From Curtanaerobium respiraculi (lineage in GTDB: Bacteria > Actinomycetota > Coriobacteriia > Coriobacteriales > Eggerthellaceae), in the NCBI RefSeq assembly GCF_024609215.1, contig NZ_JANIPD030000034.1:62001-126000 (forward strand): a DNA stretch of 64,000 nucleotides, written 5' to 3'. Shown here one piece after another: positions 1 through 9,485 of this stretch. Each line of letters begins with the position of its first letter. Within the stretch, counting starts at the first letter, position 1. The notes under the pieces are model-generated. The model did not search any database, had not been told where the DNA came from, and saw only the letters and a program-made list of their open reading frames with translations. A program made the translations under genes and the position numbers.

Positions 1-98
1 GTGGCGGCACGATGCGGAGAGCCCGCCCGCCGCGGGCTGCGGTCGCTTCGGCGGTATTCGCTTGAGACGGGCCGGTTCGGGGTGCGACGCATGGTCAT
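1..98 (-). CDS. N-terminal fragment of probable cell division protein FtsQ (cut by window edge)
   Basis: An open frame starts with ATG at 98, 12 bases after the murC stop, and runs off the left edge with no stop. About 32 residues are visible, beginning MTMRRTPNRP and very rich in Arg, Ser and Pro. This suits the short basic cytoplasmic tail that precedes the single membrane helix of FtsQ/DivIB, and ftsQ commonly follows murC in dcw clusters. No membrane segment or POTRA domain lies inside the window, so the identity is inferred from position and composition. A second ATG two codons later could equally be the start. No strong Shine-Dalgarno is visible, consistent with translational coupling to murC. 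Confidence 0.5.
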   Translation of the reverse strand, partial: MTMRRTPNRPVSSEYRRSDRSPRRAGSPHRAA

Positions 99-110
99 GA
101 ACGAACCGAA

Positions 111-1511
111 TTACCCGTTTTGCAGGGCTGCGAGCAGCTGCGGCCCGAAATTGGTCACGTCCCCCGCCCCCATGGTGATCACGAGGTCGCCGGGGGTGAT
201 CTTCCTCTGGAGCGCCGGCACGATGTCGAGCGGGCGCTCGACGTATTCGAGCGGCGGGTGGTTCTCGGAATCCAGGAGCACATCCATGAATGTCTTGCCG
301 CTCACGCCCGGGACCGGGATCTCCCCCGCCGGGTACACGTTCGCGAACGTGACGGTATCGGCCTCGTCGAAGGCATGGGCGAAATCGTCGCGCAGCACGT
401 CGGCGAACAGCTTGATGCGGGAATAGCGGTGCGGCTGGAACACCACGTGCACGCGGTTGAACGCCAAGCCTTTCGCCGCGGCGATCGTGGCGGCGATCTC
501 GGTGGGATGGTGGGCGTAATCGTCGACGATGGTCACGCCGGCGGCCTTCCCCACCAAATCGAACCGACGGCGCACGCCGGCGAAATCCGCGAGGGCCTCG
601 GCGGCGGCGTGGATATCCTCGCCGATCGCCCACATGAGCAGCAGGCATCCCGACGCGTCGAGCACGTTGTGGAAGCCGGGGTTCTGCTTGACGCGGGCGT
701 CGATGACCTGCCCGTCGGGAAGGGAGAGCTCGAACACGCTCCCCACACCGTCGGGACGCCATGAGGTCACGCGCGCGTCGCATGTTTGCGATTCCCCGTA
801 GGTGAGGATGCGGCGGTTCGTGCTGCGGGCGAGGTCGACGAGGGTGGGATCGTCGCCCTCGATGACTAGGATACCGTCGGCAGGGATGCTCCCCATGAAT
901 TCGGCGAATTTGGCCCTGATCTCCGCCAGGCCGCTGTAATGGTCGAGGTGGTCCGCTTCGACGTTGGTGACCAAGATAGCGTAGGGATCGAGGTAGGTGA
1001 AGCTCTTGTCGCTCTCGTCCGCCTCCACCACGTAGTAGGCGCCCGCGCCCGAATGGGCGTTGGTTCCGAAGGCGCGCACGGTGCCGCCGATCAGGAAGGT
1101 GGGGTCGGCGCCGATCGCATGCAGGACCGAGGCGACCATGGACGACGTCGTGGTCTTGCCGTGCGTTCCCGCGACGGCGAGGGTGCGTTTTCCGCGGCCA
1201 AGAGCGGCGAGCATCTTCGCACGGTGCCAGATGGGGATCTGAGCTTCCTTGGCCGCCATCAACTCGGGATTGTTGTCCAAGATAGCAGTGGAGACGACGA
1301 CGATATCGGGGGCGATGCGGGCGATGTTTCGCGCATCCTGGCCGATGAACACAGGCACGCCGGCTTCCTCCAGCTGCTTGGTGTACCTGCTGGAGCGCAA
1401 ATCGGATCCGGACACCTGCATGCCCTGGTCGTGCGCGACCAGGGCGATACCGCTCATGCCCACGCCGCCGACGCCGATGAAATGAACTTTTTCTCTCTGT
1501 TCCCGAGCCAT
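111..1511 (-). CDS. murC: UDP-N-acetylmuramate--L-alanine ligase MurC
   Basis: Cytoplasmic ATP-dependent ligase that adds L-Ala to UDP-MurNAc, the first amino acid of the peptidoglycan stem peptide. The 466-residue protein has the N-terminal nucleotide-sugar motif GVGGVGMSG (residues about 13-21), the Mur ligase P-loop GTHGKTTT (115-122), and the DDYAHHPTE motif of the C-terminal domain that marks MurC. The frame is open 31 codons further upstream, but the ATG at 1511 gives the canonical start (MAREQREKVHFIG) and has AAGGA just before it. It follows murG by 40 bases and precedes a probable ftsQ, the usual late dcw order. Confidence 0.97.
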   Translation of the reverse strand: MAREQREKVHFIGVGGVGMSGIALVAHDQGMQVSGSDLRSSRYTKQLEEAGVPVFIGQDARNIARIAPDIVVVSTAILDNNPELMAAKEAQIPIWHRAKMLAALGRGKRTLAVAGTHGKTTTSSMVASVLHAIGADPTFLIGGTVRAFGTNAHSGAGAYYVVEADESDKSFTYLDPYAILVTNVEADHLDHYSGLAEIRAKFAEFMGSIPADGILVIEGDDPTLVDLARSTNRRILTYGESQTCDARVTSWRPDGVGSVFELSLPDGQVIDARVKQNPGFHNVLDASGCLLLMWAIGEDIHAAAEALADFAGVRRRFDLVGKAAGVTIVDDYAHHPTEIAATIAAAKGLAFNRVHVVFQPHRYSRIKLFADVLRDDFAHAFDEADTVTFANVYPAGEIPVPGVSGKTFMDVLLDSENHPPLEYVERPLDIVPALQRKITPGDLVITMGAGDVTNFGPQLLAALQNG

Positions 1512-1551
1512 TGAGATCCTTCCCTGGGTTGCGCCCATGGTAGCGCGGGGG

Positions 1552-2649
1552 CTACGCACGGGCGGCGCCCTCCACCACATCTGCCAATTTCCGAGCCGCG
1601 TCATGCGTCTCGAAGCCCGCGGCGGCGGCCCTCATGGCGGTGCGCACCGGCTCCTCGTCGACCAAGCGGAACAGAAGGTCGGCGAACGCCGCGGTCTCCA
1701 CCTGGTCATCGGCGATCATGAACGCCGCGCCGGCATCGACGTACTCGCGGGCGTTGATCGTTTGGTGGTCGGCGGTGGCAAAGGGGAACGGCACCAGGAG
1801 CGCGGGGATCTGCAGCGCGCTGATCTCCGCCAGGCTGGTCGCACCCGCGCGGGACACCGCCATGTCGCACGCCGCGAGGACGGGGCCCATGCGGTCCTCG
1901 TATCCGACCACGGACCAGCGCCGCGCCTCCCGCTCGTCCAGGGCGAGCTGTTCGACGACGGCATCGCGCTCCTTAGGACCGGTGATATGCCGGATGAAAA
2001 GGTCCTCCCGTTGCAGCAGATCATCCTTCAGCCGGGAGATCGCGGTGTTGATGTGGCGCGCGCCCAGGCTCCCCCCGAAGACGACCAGCAGGCGCGCGCC
2101 CTCGGGCACATCGCAGTAGGTGCGGCCCTCCGCGCGCGTGGCGTTGAAGATGCTCTTGCGCACGGGGTTGCCGGTGATGACGAGCTTCGCCTTGTCGGCG
2201 ACCGCGTCGCCGGCGACGCGGTACGTGAGCGCGACCGCTTCCGCCTTCTTCGCGAGGTATTTGTTTGCCATCCCCATGATCGAGTTCTGCTCGTGGACCA
2301 CCACGGGGATGCCCCGCCGCTCCGCGGCGCGCCCGACGGGGATGCAGACGTATCCCCCGAAGCACACCACGCAGTCGGGATGGATGGCATCGAACCACGC
2401 CTCGGCCCGCTTCGTGGAGGCGATGATGCGACGCGATGACGTGAAGAGCGTCTTCGGATGCCGGCGGTTGAAGCCGGCCGCATCGAAGGCCTGGAACGGC
2501 AGGCCCGCCTGGGGCACCAGCCGGGCTTCGACCCCCTGCGGCGTCCCTGCGAAATAGACCTCGTGACCGCGCTCGAGCAGAGCCTCGGCAAGGGCGAGGG
2601 CGGGATTGATATGGCCGGCGGTCCCCCCGCCGGAAACGACGAAAATCAT
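1552..2649 (-). CDS. murG: UDP-GlcNAc transferase MurG (lipid II synthesis)
   Basis: Peripheral membrane glycosyltransferase (GT28) that transfers GlcNAc onto lipid I to make lipid II on the inner leaflet. The 365-residue protein opens with the family glycine loop GGGTAGHI (residues 7-14). It carries a second glycine-rich loop, GGSLGARHIN, at the start of the C-terminal domain, and the donor-binding region AVSRAGATSLAEI. Length is typical. It overlaps the end of ftsW by four bases, which implies translational coupling of the flippase/polymerase-type protein with the lipid II synthase. Confidence 0.97.
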   Translation of the reverse strand: MIFVVSGGGTAGHINPALALAEALLERGHEVYFAGTPQGVEARLVPQAGLPFQAFDAAGFNRRHPKTLFTSSRRIIASTKRAEAWFDAIHPDCVVCFGGYVCIPVGRAAERRGIPVVVHEQNSIMGMANKYLAKKAEAVALTYRVAGDAVADKAKLVITGNPVRKSIFNATRAEGRTYCDVPEGARLLVVFGGSLGARHINTAISRLKDDLLQREDLFIRHITGPKERDAVVEQLALDEREARRWSVVGYEDRMGPVLAACDMAVSRAGATSLAEISALQIPALLVPFPFATADHQTINAREYVDAGAAFMIADDQVETAAFADLLFRLVDEEPVRTAMRAAAAGFETHDAARKLADVVEGAARA

Positions 2650-4004
2650 CGATATCTCCTCGAAGAACGGTTAGGCTGCATGGATCGGCGCGGCAGACTC
2701 GAACGCGCGGGCGCGCCCGACATCGGCTGCGGTCGCGTGCGCGACGAAGAGCGCCTGGGCGGCTCGTCCAGCGACCCGCGCTCGGCCCGCACCACGCGCA
2801 GATTGGCGCGGCGCTGGTCGTAGACCCCCGAGTCGTCCCCGGAGGCGAGCGACACGGACAGCACTATGCCGACCAGCAGGTACGCGCCGATCATGGCGGA
2901 TCCGCCGGAGCTGATGAAGGGCAGCGGCTTGCCGGTGGTCGGGAACACGCCGATCACGCATCCGATGTTCAGGAACGCTTGGAACACCAGCATCAGCGTG
3001 CAGCCTCCCGCGATCATGGCGCCGAACAGATCCGGGGCGTTGCGGGCGATCTTCAGCCCAGCGTACAAGACGGCGGAGAACAGGATGATGACGAAGACCG
3101 CGCCCGCGAATCCCATCTCCTCGCCGATGATCGCGAAGATGAAGTCGGTTTCGGCTTCGGGGAGATACAGGTACTTCTCGCGCGAGTTGCCCAGGCCGAC
3201 TCCGAACAGGCCGCCCTCGCCGAACGCATAGAAGGAATGGATGATCTGGTACCCGCTCCCGTACGGATCGGCGTAGGGGTTCAAAAACGCGAACCGGCTG
3301 CCGCGGTACCCGGCGAGCGCGATGGCGACGATGCCGAGCAGGCCCACGACGATGACGATGGCGAAGAACAGGCGCACCGGGACCTCGCCGATCCAAAGCA
3401 CTCCCAAGATGCCCACGGCGCAGATTATCGTGGTGCCCAGATCGGACTGCAGGGCGAGGATGATGCCCACCGGGAGCACGACGAGCACGCCGATGCGCAG
3501 GGCGAACTGCTCGAAGCTGTACTCGCCGTTCCGGTAATCGGCGAGCAGGCGCGCCATCATCATGACGATGGCGACCTTGGCGAATTCGGACGGCTGGAAG
3601 TTCACCGGGCCGATGACGATCCAGCGCTTCGCCCCCAGGCCGACCACGCCGACCAGCGCGGTGCCCAGCAGCAAGAGCATGATGACCATCCAAAACGCGT
3701 TGAGCCAGCGATGCTCGAGCCATATGTAATAGGGGATGAATCGGGCGATGAACGCGCACATGGCGATGCTGACCAGGGCGATCGCCGCCTGCTTCGTCAC
3801 GTAGGATGTGGGGCTCGACCCCTCGCTCATGGCCTCGATCGTCGAGGACGAATACACCATCACCAGGCCGAGCACGGTGAGCGCGGACACGGCGACGATG
3901 AGCACGAGGCGGGGCGCCACCACGTCGGCGGACCCGGAGAGCAGGCCGCCGCGCGCAGGCGCAGCGGGCCGGCCCGCAGTGCTTCTGTTATCGCCACGTG
4001 CCAC
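2646..4004 (-). CDS. ftsW: Cell division protein FtsW (SEDS glycosyltransferase)
   Basis: Polytopic SEDS-family septal peptidoglycan polymerase working with FtsI. The sequence shows about ten hydrophobic segments, the family signatures NFQPSEFAKVA and PFISSGGSAM, and a long basic Ser/Arg-rich cytoplasmic C-terminus. The open frame extends upstream into murD out of frame, but the GTG at 4004 lies 11 bases past the murD stop with AGGGG in front, and gives a 452-residue protein beginning VARGDNRSTAG. That start is my choice. Position between murD and murG is the standard place for ftsW; RodA is the alternative SEDS protein but does not fit this context. Confidence 0.93.
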   Translation of the reverse strand: MARGDNRSTAGRPAAPARGGLLSGSADVVAPRLVLIVAVSALTVLGLVMVYSSSTIEAMSEGSSPTSYVTKQAAIALVSIAMCAFIARFIPYYIWLEHRWLNAFWMVIMLLLLGTALVGVVGLGAKRWIVIGPVNFQPSEFAKVAIVMMMARLLADYRNGEYSFEQFALRIGVLVVLPVGIILALQSDLGTTIICAVGILGVLWIGEVPVRLFFAIVIVVGLLGIVAIALAGYRGSRFAFLNPYADPYGSGYQIIHSFYAFGEGGLFGVGLGNSREKYLYLPEAETDFIFAIIGEEMGFAGAVFVIILFSAVLYAGLKIARNAPDLFGAMIAGGCTLMLVFQAFLNIGCVIGVFPTTGKPLPFISSGGSAMIGAYLLVGIVLSVSLASGDDSGVYDQRRANLRVVRAERGSLDEPPRRSSSRTRPQPMSGAPARSSLPRRSMQPNRSSRRYR

Positions 4005-4015
4005 CCGAGCAGCCC

Positions 4016-5479
4016 CTAGGCCCGTGCGCGTTCCGCGACAAGCCGCTTGAACACCGTGCCGCGCTGCTCGAAGCCATCGAATTCGTCGAACGAGGCGCAG
4101 GCGGGGGACAACAGCACGATATCCCCCTCGGCCGCGCAGGCGAGGGCCGCATCGAGGGCGTCCTCCATATGGCGCGCGGCGATGACGGGCAGTGCCGCAC
4201 CGTCGAACGAGTCGAGGAAGCGCTCGCGCGACGCCCCGAAGCAGACGACCGCCTTGCAATGCCTCTCGGAAGAGGCGACCAGCTCGTCCAAGTCGGTGAG
4301 CTTATCGTCCCCTCCCAGGAGCACGATGGGCTTGCGCGGGCTGAATGCGGACAGCGCCTTCAGCGTCGCGTCGACGTTGGTGGCCTTCGAATCGTTGTAG
4401 CACGCCACGCCGCGGACCGAACCGCACGGCTCGATGCGGTGCTCGAGCGAGGCGAACGACCGCAGCCCGCTTCGGACATCTTCGAGTCCGGCGCCCACGC
4501 AGAGCGCCGCGGCAGCGGCCATGAGGGCGTTGCTTTGATTGTGGGCTCCGGGGATCTGCAGATCCGTCGCCGGAACGAGTTCGGCCTCCTCGCCGGATCG
4601 GCAGACCGCGAGCATGCCGTCAGCGCGAAGGAACGCCGCATTCTCGCTGCCGCACGCGGCGCGCATGTCGCCGGAGATCCCCTCGGCCGTTCCCACGGGG
4701 ATGTAGTCGAAGCCTCGCCCGCGGGCCGGGATCGCCTTGATCTCGCGGACCTTGGCGCGCACGGTGCCGTTCGTCGCATCCAGCACGGCGACCGAGCCGG
4801 GCACCGCCGGCAGATTGGCCAAGATCTTGCACTTCGCCGCCACGTAATTCTCGTGCGTGCGATGCCACGCAACATGGTCGGGGGTGATGTTCATGAGGAC
4901 GGCGACCTGCGGTGCGAAATCGCGCGTGCTCGCCAGCTGATAGGAGGATACCTCCGCCACGTAGATGTCGGTCGACCTCGCCGCCACGGCGCCGAGGCAG
5001 GTATCGCCTATGTTGCCCACCGCTGCGGCGTTCATCCCGGCACCCTTCAGAATATGGGCGCACAGCGACGTGGTGGTGGTCTTCCCGTTCGTGCCGGTGA
5101 TGGCGATCCAAACGCTGTCCTGCGCGCTCTCGCGCCAGGCGAACTCCACCTCGCTCACGATCTCGGCGCTGGCGGCCTTGGCGGAGAGGTAGAAGCTGGA
5201 GAATTCCGAGATGCCGGGCGACGCGATGCACAGGTCGTACGAGCCGTCGATGGCCTCGGAGTCGAAGACCACCTCAGCCCCGGACTCCTCCGCACGGCGG
5301 GCGAACAGCCGGGCCTCGTCGGTGCTCCTCCCCGCCGCGACCGTCACGCTCTCCGTCCGCGTGCCGAGAAGCGCGGTGCAATACGCGCACGCGGCCTTGC
5401 CGCTGCGTCCCAACCCCAAGATGAGCACATGACCAAGATTCTCGGGCGCCTTCTTGCGACCCGCCATGTAAACCGCCAT
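4016..5479 (-). CDS. murD: UDP-MurNAc-L-alanine--D-glutamate ligase MurD
   Basis: Cytoplasmic ligase adding D-Glu to UDP-MurNAc-L-Ala. The 487-residue protein has an N-terminal Rossmann-like loop LGLGRSGKA (about 21-29), the Mur ligase P-loop GTNGKTTT (129-136), the NITPDHVAWH metal/carbamate region, and the C-terminal LGGDDK motif. The first ATG at 5479 directly abuts the mraY stop at 5480. A second ATG four codons in (MAGRKK) is an equally good start. Length is slightly above the usual 440-470, partly through a short insertion in the first domain. Confidence 0.95.
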   Translation of the reverse strand: MAVYMAGRKKAPENLGHVLILGLGRSGKAACAYCTALLGTRTESVTVAAGRSTDEARLFARRAEESGAEVVFDSEAIDGSYDLCIASPGISEFSSFYLSAKAASAEIVSEVEFAWRESAQDSVWIAITGTNGKTTTTSLCAHILKGAGMNAAAVGNIGDTCLGAVAARSTDIYVAEVSSYQLASTRDFAPQVAVLMNITPDHVAWHRTHENYVAAKCKILANLPAVPGSVAVLDATNGTVRAKVREIKAIPARGRGFDYIPVGTAEGISGDMRAACGSENAAFLRADGMLAVCRSGEEAELVPATDLQIPGAHNQSNALMAAAAALCVGAGLEDVRSGLRSFASLEHRIEPCGSVRGVACYNDSKATNVDATLKALSAFSPRKPIVLLGGDDKLTDLDELVASSERHCKAVVCFGASRERFLDSFDGAALPVIAARHMEDALDAALACAAEGDIVLLSPACASFDEFDGFEQRGTVFKRLVAERARA

Positions 5480-6517
5480 TTACGCCGCCACCAATGCCGA
5501 CGAGAACCACCATACGAATCCGACCGTCGCCAACGTTCCGGATATGATCCAGAAGCGGATGACGACCTTCACCTCGGACCAGCCCTTCTTCTCGAAGTGA
5601 TGGTGCAAGGGAGCCATGAGGAACAGGCGTTTCTTCGTGCGCTTGTAATGCATGACCTGGATAATCACCGAAAGCGCCTCCGCCACGAACAGGCCGCCGA
5701 TGACGAGGGATACGACCTCAGTCTTCGTGATGACCGCCAGGCACGAGAACGCCGTGCCCAGGGCGAGCGACCCCGTGTCGCCCATGAAGATGTCGGCGGG
5801 ATACGAGTTGAACCAGAGGAACCCGATGCAGGCGCCGGCGATGGCGGCGGCGAGCACCGCCCCGTCGAGCATATCCGTGCGGAAGGCGATCGCCGCCATG
5901 ATGACCATGACCACCATGATGGTGCCCGCGGCAAGGCCGTCGAGCCCGTCGGTGAGGTTGGTCGCGTTGCTCATCCCCGCGATCAGCACGGTGACGAAAA
6001 TAAGGTACAGCCAGGGGATCTGGAATCCATCCCCCACCCACGTCGTGAGCACGCCCAGATCGATCGTAGGGCCGAACGGGATGGCCAACGTGGGGGGTAC
6101 ATCCAGGTAGTTGACCGCGATGAGGCAGAACGCGATGGCGATGGCGAACTGCGCCGCCAGCTTCGCCTTGGGGGTCAAGCCCAGCGACTGGCGCTTGATC
6201 ACTTTGGAGGCGTCGTCGGCGAGACCCAGCGCTCCGGTGAGCAGCGTAGCGCACAGAAGCGCGGCCGTCTCCAGCGTGAGGGGCGACACCGATATCACGG
6301 TGATGGCGACGGCCACCAGCATGACGACGCCGCCCATGGTGGGCGTGCCCTGCTTCACCAGATGGGTTTGGGGACCGTCGTCGCGCACTTCCTGGCCGAT
6401 ATGGTCGCGCCTGAGCAGGCGGATGAACGGCGGCATGAGCACCAGCACGAGGGCCGCGCCCAGCACGACCGCCAAGAAGGCGGTGAATGTCGGATAGACT
6501 TGGAAAACGGCTAGCAT
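5480..6517 (-). CDS. mraY: Phospho-MurNAc-pentapeptide translocase MraY
   Basis: Integral membrane enzyme that moves phospho-MurNAc-pentapeptide from UDP to undecaprenyl phosphate, making lipid I. The 345-residue protein has about ten hydrophobic helices and the family hallmarks: GTPTMGG near the N-terminus, the aspartate pair DDASKVIKRQSLGL, NLTDGLDGLAAG, and the MAPLHHHFEKKGW loop. These include the catalytic and Mg-binding aspartates. Its ATG sits inside the last codons of murF, a 7-base overlap that implies coupled translation. Confidence 0.97.
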   Translation of the reverse strand: MLAVFQVYPTFTAFLAVVLGAALVLVLMPPFIRLLRRDHIGQEVRDDGPQTHLVKQGTPTMGGVVMLVAVAITVISVSPLTLETAALLCATLLTGALGLADDASKVIKRQSLGLTPKAKLAAQFAIAIAFCLIAVNYLDVPPTLAIPFGPTIDLGVLTTWVGDGFQIPWLYLIFVTVLIAGMSNATNLTDGLDGLAAGTIMVVMVIMAAIAFRTDMLDGAVLAAAIAGACIGFLWFNSYPADIFMGDTGSLALGTAFSCLAVITKTEVVSLVIGGLFVAEALSVIIQVMHYKRTKKRLFLMAPLHHHFEKKGWSEVKVVIRFWIISGTLATVGFVWWFSSALVAA

Positions 6518-7962
6518 GAAGCGGTCAGTCCTTCCACGACCTGTTCCAGATGCATCGAATGCGACGCTTTCACGAGCACCCCGTCGCCTGCTGAGAGCGA
6601 GCCTTCGAGCGCGGCGAGCGCGGCGTGCGCATCGGGCACCTCGAGCACCGCGGAAGCGGGCATGCCAGCCGCGCGCGCGCCGTCGGCGATGCCCCGCGCG
6701 AGCTCGCCCACGCAGATGAGGCGGTCGAGGGAAGCCCCGGCCGCCTGCGCGCCGACCTCGCGGTGGGCAGCAGGCGACAGAGCCCCCAATTCGCCCATGT
6801 CGCCGAGCACGGCGACGCGAAGGCCGTCGAGGCGCATGGACGAGAACATCGCCAAAGACGCCCGCATGGAATCGGGATTCGCGTTATAGGCATCGTCCAC
6901 AACGACCGCGCCGCTTGGGGCGGTGATGACGTCCTGACGGCCCGAGGAGGCGCGCGATCCCGCGAGCGCCTGGGCTATGAGGTCCGGTTGCAAGCCGAAC
7001 GTGCAGGCGATGGCGGCAGCGGCCACGGCGTTGTGCACGCTATGCGCGCCCCGCAGCGCAAGCTTCACGGGCGCCTTCCCCGCCGGGGTGCACAGCATGA
7101 ACGAGGGAAAGCCCTCCGCATCGAGCCCCACGTCCGCGGCGAAGATTGTGGGGCAGAGGTCGGCGGGATAATCGAGCGGATCGGCGCCCGAGCCGTCGTA
7201 GCAGATCAGCTCCGCGCCATGCTCGCGAACCCGGCCGTATTCGACCAGCTCCCGCGCAAAATCATCGCTGGAGTTGACGAAAACGCAGCCGGTTCCCGGA
7301 ACGGCGGCAAGCGCCTCCGCCTTCGCGCGGGCGATATTGTCCCGGCTCCCCAGAAGCTCCATGTGGCTTGTTCCGACGTTCGTGACAAGAGCGAGGTCGG
7401 GTTTCACGAACGAGCATAGGTCCTCGAGCTGATGCAGGCCGCGCATGCCCATCTCCACCACCACGGCGGGAGTATGCTCCCCGGCGCGCAGCAGCGTGGC
7501 GGGAACCCCGAGCTCGTTGTTCTGGTTCCCCTCGGTTGCGCATACCTCCATGGCGGCGGAGAGCACGTCCCTGACCATGTTCTTCGTCGACGTCTTCCCG
7601 CTCGACCCGGTGAGGGCGATCACCTTCCCGTCCAAGCGCCCGCGCCAACGGGCCGCAAGGTCGCGCACCGCACGCATGACGTCGGGAACGCGGATAACGG
7701 CGGCGCCGCTGATGCGGGCTGCGTCGATCGCGTCGGGGCCGAGGGGTTTCTGCACGAGCGCGCAGGCGGAACCCGCTCGGAACGCATGCCCGCAAAAGGC
7801 GTGGCCGTCGACCCGCTCGCCTTCGAGCGCGATGTAGAGGTCGTCCCGCTCCACCGTGCGTGAATCCCACGAGATGCCCCGGACGGTGCGGTAGATGGGG
7901 TCGGCGGGCATCATGATGGCCCCGCCGGTCGCTTCGGCGATATCGTGTACGCTCAATTGCAT
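6511..7962 (-). CDS. murF: UDP-MurNAc-tripeptide--D-Ala-D-Ala ligase MurF
   Basis: Cytoplasmic ligase that adds D-Ala-D-Ala to complete the UDP-MurNAc-pentapeptide. The protein (483 residues from the ATG at 7962) shows the P-loop TGSSGKTSTKN, the NNELGVP motif, and VVDDAYNANPDSM, a distinctive MurF signature in the third domain. The frame is open 40 codons upstream, but that stretch overlaps murE and lacks family similarity, whereas MQLSVHDIAEATGG is a normal MurF beginning. It lies 13 bases after murE and overlaps mraY. Confidence 0.95.
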   Translation of the reverse strand: MQLSVHDIAEATGGAIMMPADPIYRTVRGISWDSRTVERDDLYIALEGERVDGHAFCGHAFRAGSACALVQKPLGPDAIDAARISGAAVIRVPDVMRAVRDLAARWRGRLDGKVIALTGSSGKTSTKNMVRDVLSAAMEVCATEGNQNNELGVPATLLRAGEHTPAVVVEMGMRGLHQLEDLCSFVKPDLALVTNVGTSHMELLGSRDNIARAKAEALAAVPGTGCVFVNSSDDFARELVEYGRVREHGAELICYDGSGADPLDYPADLCPTIFAADVGLDAEGFPSFMLCTPAGKAPVKLALRGAHSVHNAVAAAAIACTFGLQPDLIAQALAGSRASSGRQDVITAPSGAVVVDDAYNANPDSMRASLAMFSSMRLDGLRVAVLGDMGELGALSPAAHREVGAQAAGASLDRLICVGELARGIADGARAAGMPASAVLEVPDAHAALAALEGSLSAGDGVLVKASHSMHLEQVVEGLTASC

Positions 7963-7975
7963 GGCGTCCCGCCCG

Positions 7976-9472
7976 TTACCTTGCTTCCGAGGAGTCGCCG
8001 AATGCGCGCTCGAGCTCTTCCCGGGCGGCCTCGGCATCGGAAAAGCGGAGCTTCTCGGAACCGACGAGCTGGTAGTCCTCATGGCCCTTGCCTGCGATCA
8101 GGATGCTGTCGCCCGGATGCGCCCAGGCGATGGCGGCGGCGATGGCGGCACGCCTGTCGGCATCGACGGAGAACCTTCCTTCGGCGCCCTCCATGCCCGA
8201 AACGATCATGTCGATGATGCCCTGCGGGTTCTCGCTCCGCGGGTTGTCGCTGGTGACGAACGCACGATCGGCTTCGAGGGCCGCCTTGCCCATGAGGGGG
8301 CGCTTGCCCGCGTCGCGATCTCCGCCGCAGCCGAACACCACAGCGGTGCGGCCATGGGAAAGGCCGCGGACCGCGGAGAGCGCTTTGGCGAGGGCGTCCG
8401 GCGTGTGCGCGTAATCGACGAACACCGAAATCCCGCCGTCGTGCGCGGCCGAGACGCGTTGCAGCCGGCCGGGCACCTGCGGGGCGGTCTCGAACGCGCG
8501 CACGATGGTCTCCGCCGGGATGCAGAGTTCGAGGCCGATGCCGAATGCGAGCATCATGTTGGACACGTTGAACTTGCCCACCAGAGGATAGTCGAACGTA
8601 TGCACCGTCCCGCGGACATACAGCGCCACATGCGTGTGGGTGGGAGCGTACTCCACCGTCTCGGGGTGGATCTGCGCGTCGGCGGAAAAACCCGTCGAGA
8701 TGACATGGTCGCCCGCATGCGCGCAGCGTGTGAGCAGCTCGCGCCCCCATTTGTCATCGATGCATATGACGCGGCGGGCGGGGTACAGCTTGCCGAACAG
8801 CTTTGCCTTCGCCTCGAAATACGCCTCGAAGGTTTTATGGTAGTCGAGATGGTCCTGGGTAAGATTCGAGAACGCCGTAACGGCGAAATGCGTGCCGAAG
8901 ACGCGGTCGAGGTCGAGCGCATGGGAGCTGACCTCCATGGCCACGACCCCCGCCCTCGCATCGCGCATGCGCGCGAAAAGGTACTGCAAATCGGTGCTTT
9001 CGGGCGTGGTGCGCTCCGCGTGCTCCATCGTCCCGGCGATGCGCACGCCCACCGTGCCGATGACGCCCGTGCGCTTGCCGGCGACGTTGGCGATATGCTC
9101 CACCAGGTACGTGGTCGTCGTCTTGCCGTTGGTCCCCGTGATGCCCACGAGATCGAACCCCTGGGAGGGATTCCCGTAGAAATTGGCCGCCGCACGGGCC
9201 ATGGCTTTGCGCGAATCGGCCACGATGACCTCGACGACGTCGGTGGCGTCCGCCAGGTACACCTTGCGCTCCGCCACGATCACCTTCGCGCCGCGGTCGA
9301 TGGCATCCTGCGCGAAGGAGTGCCCGTCCACGCGCGTACCCACGATGCAGAAGAAGGCCTCGCCCGGGGAAACGGCATCGGAGCGGTACTCCAAGCCCTC
9401 CACCGCCTCGGACGCATCCCCGATGAAGGTCGCGTCGATGCCCCGGAAGAGCTCCCTGCACGTCATGCCCAT
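7976..9472 (-). CDS. murE: UDP-MurNAc-tripeptide synthetase MurE, meso-diaminopimelate type
   Basis: Adds the third stem-peptide residue to UDP-MurNAc-L-Ala-D-Glu. The 498-residue protein has the P-loop GTNGKTTT (113-120), NLTQDHLDYH, and VFVDYAHTPDAL. Near the C-terminus the amino-acid recognition motif reads SDNPRSENP. The DNPR form is the established signature of meso-diaminopimelate-adding MurE, as opposed to L-lysine enzymes, so a DAP-type wall is predicted. Start is ATG at 9472; it is 13 bases downstream of the ftsI stop. Confidence 0.96.
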   Translation of the reverse strand: MGMTCRELFRGIDATFIGDASEAVEGLEYRSDAVSPGEAFFCIVGTRVDGHSFAQDAIDRGAKVIVAERKVYLADATDVVEVIVADSRKAMARAAANFYGNPSQGFDLVGITGTNGKTTTTYLVEHIANVAGKRTGVIGTVGVRIAGTMEHAERTTPESTDLQYLFARMRDARAGVVAMEVSSHALDLDRVFGTHFAVTAFSNLTQDHLDYHKTFEAYFEAKAKLFGKLYPARRVICIDDKWGRELLTRCAHAGDHVISTGFSADAQIHPETVEYAPTHTHVALYVRGTVHTFDYPLVGKFNVSNMMLAFGIGLELCIPAETIVRAFETAPQVPGRLQRVSAAHDGGISVFVDYAHTPDALAKALSAVRGLSHGRTAVVFGCGGDRDAGKRPLMGKAALEADRAFVTSDNPRSENPQGIIDMIVSGMEGAEGRFSVDADRRAAIAAAIAWAHPGDSILIAGKGHEDYQLVGSEKLRFSDAEAAREELERAFGDSSEAR

Positions 9473-9485
9473 AGCGTACTCACCT

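Noticed and set aside
3998-6514. Very long plus-strand frames opposite murD, mraY and elsewhere (up to about 1,300 codons opposite prfB and secA)
   Set aside because: High-GC genomes give long antisense frames; these have shadow composition (His, Arg, Ala, Gly, Asp) and the minus strand holds unmistakable genes throughout.
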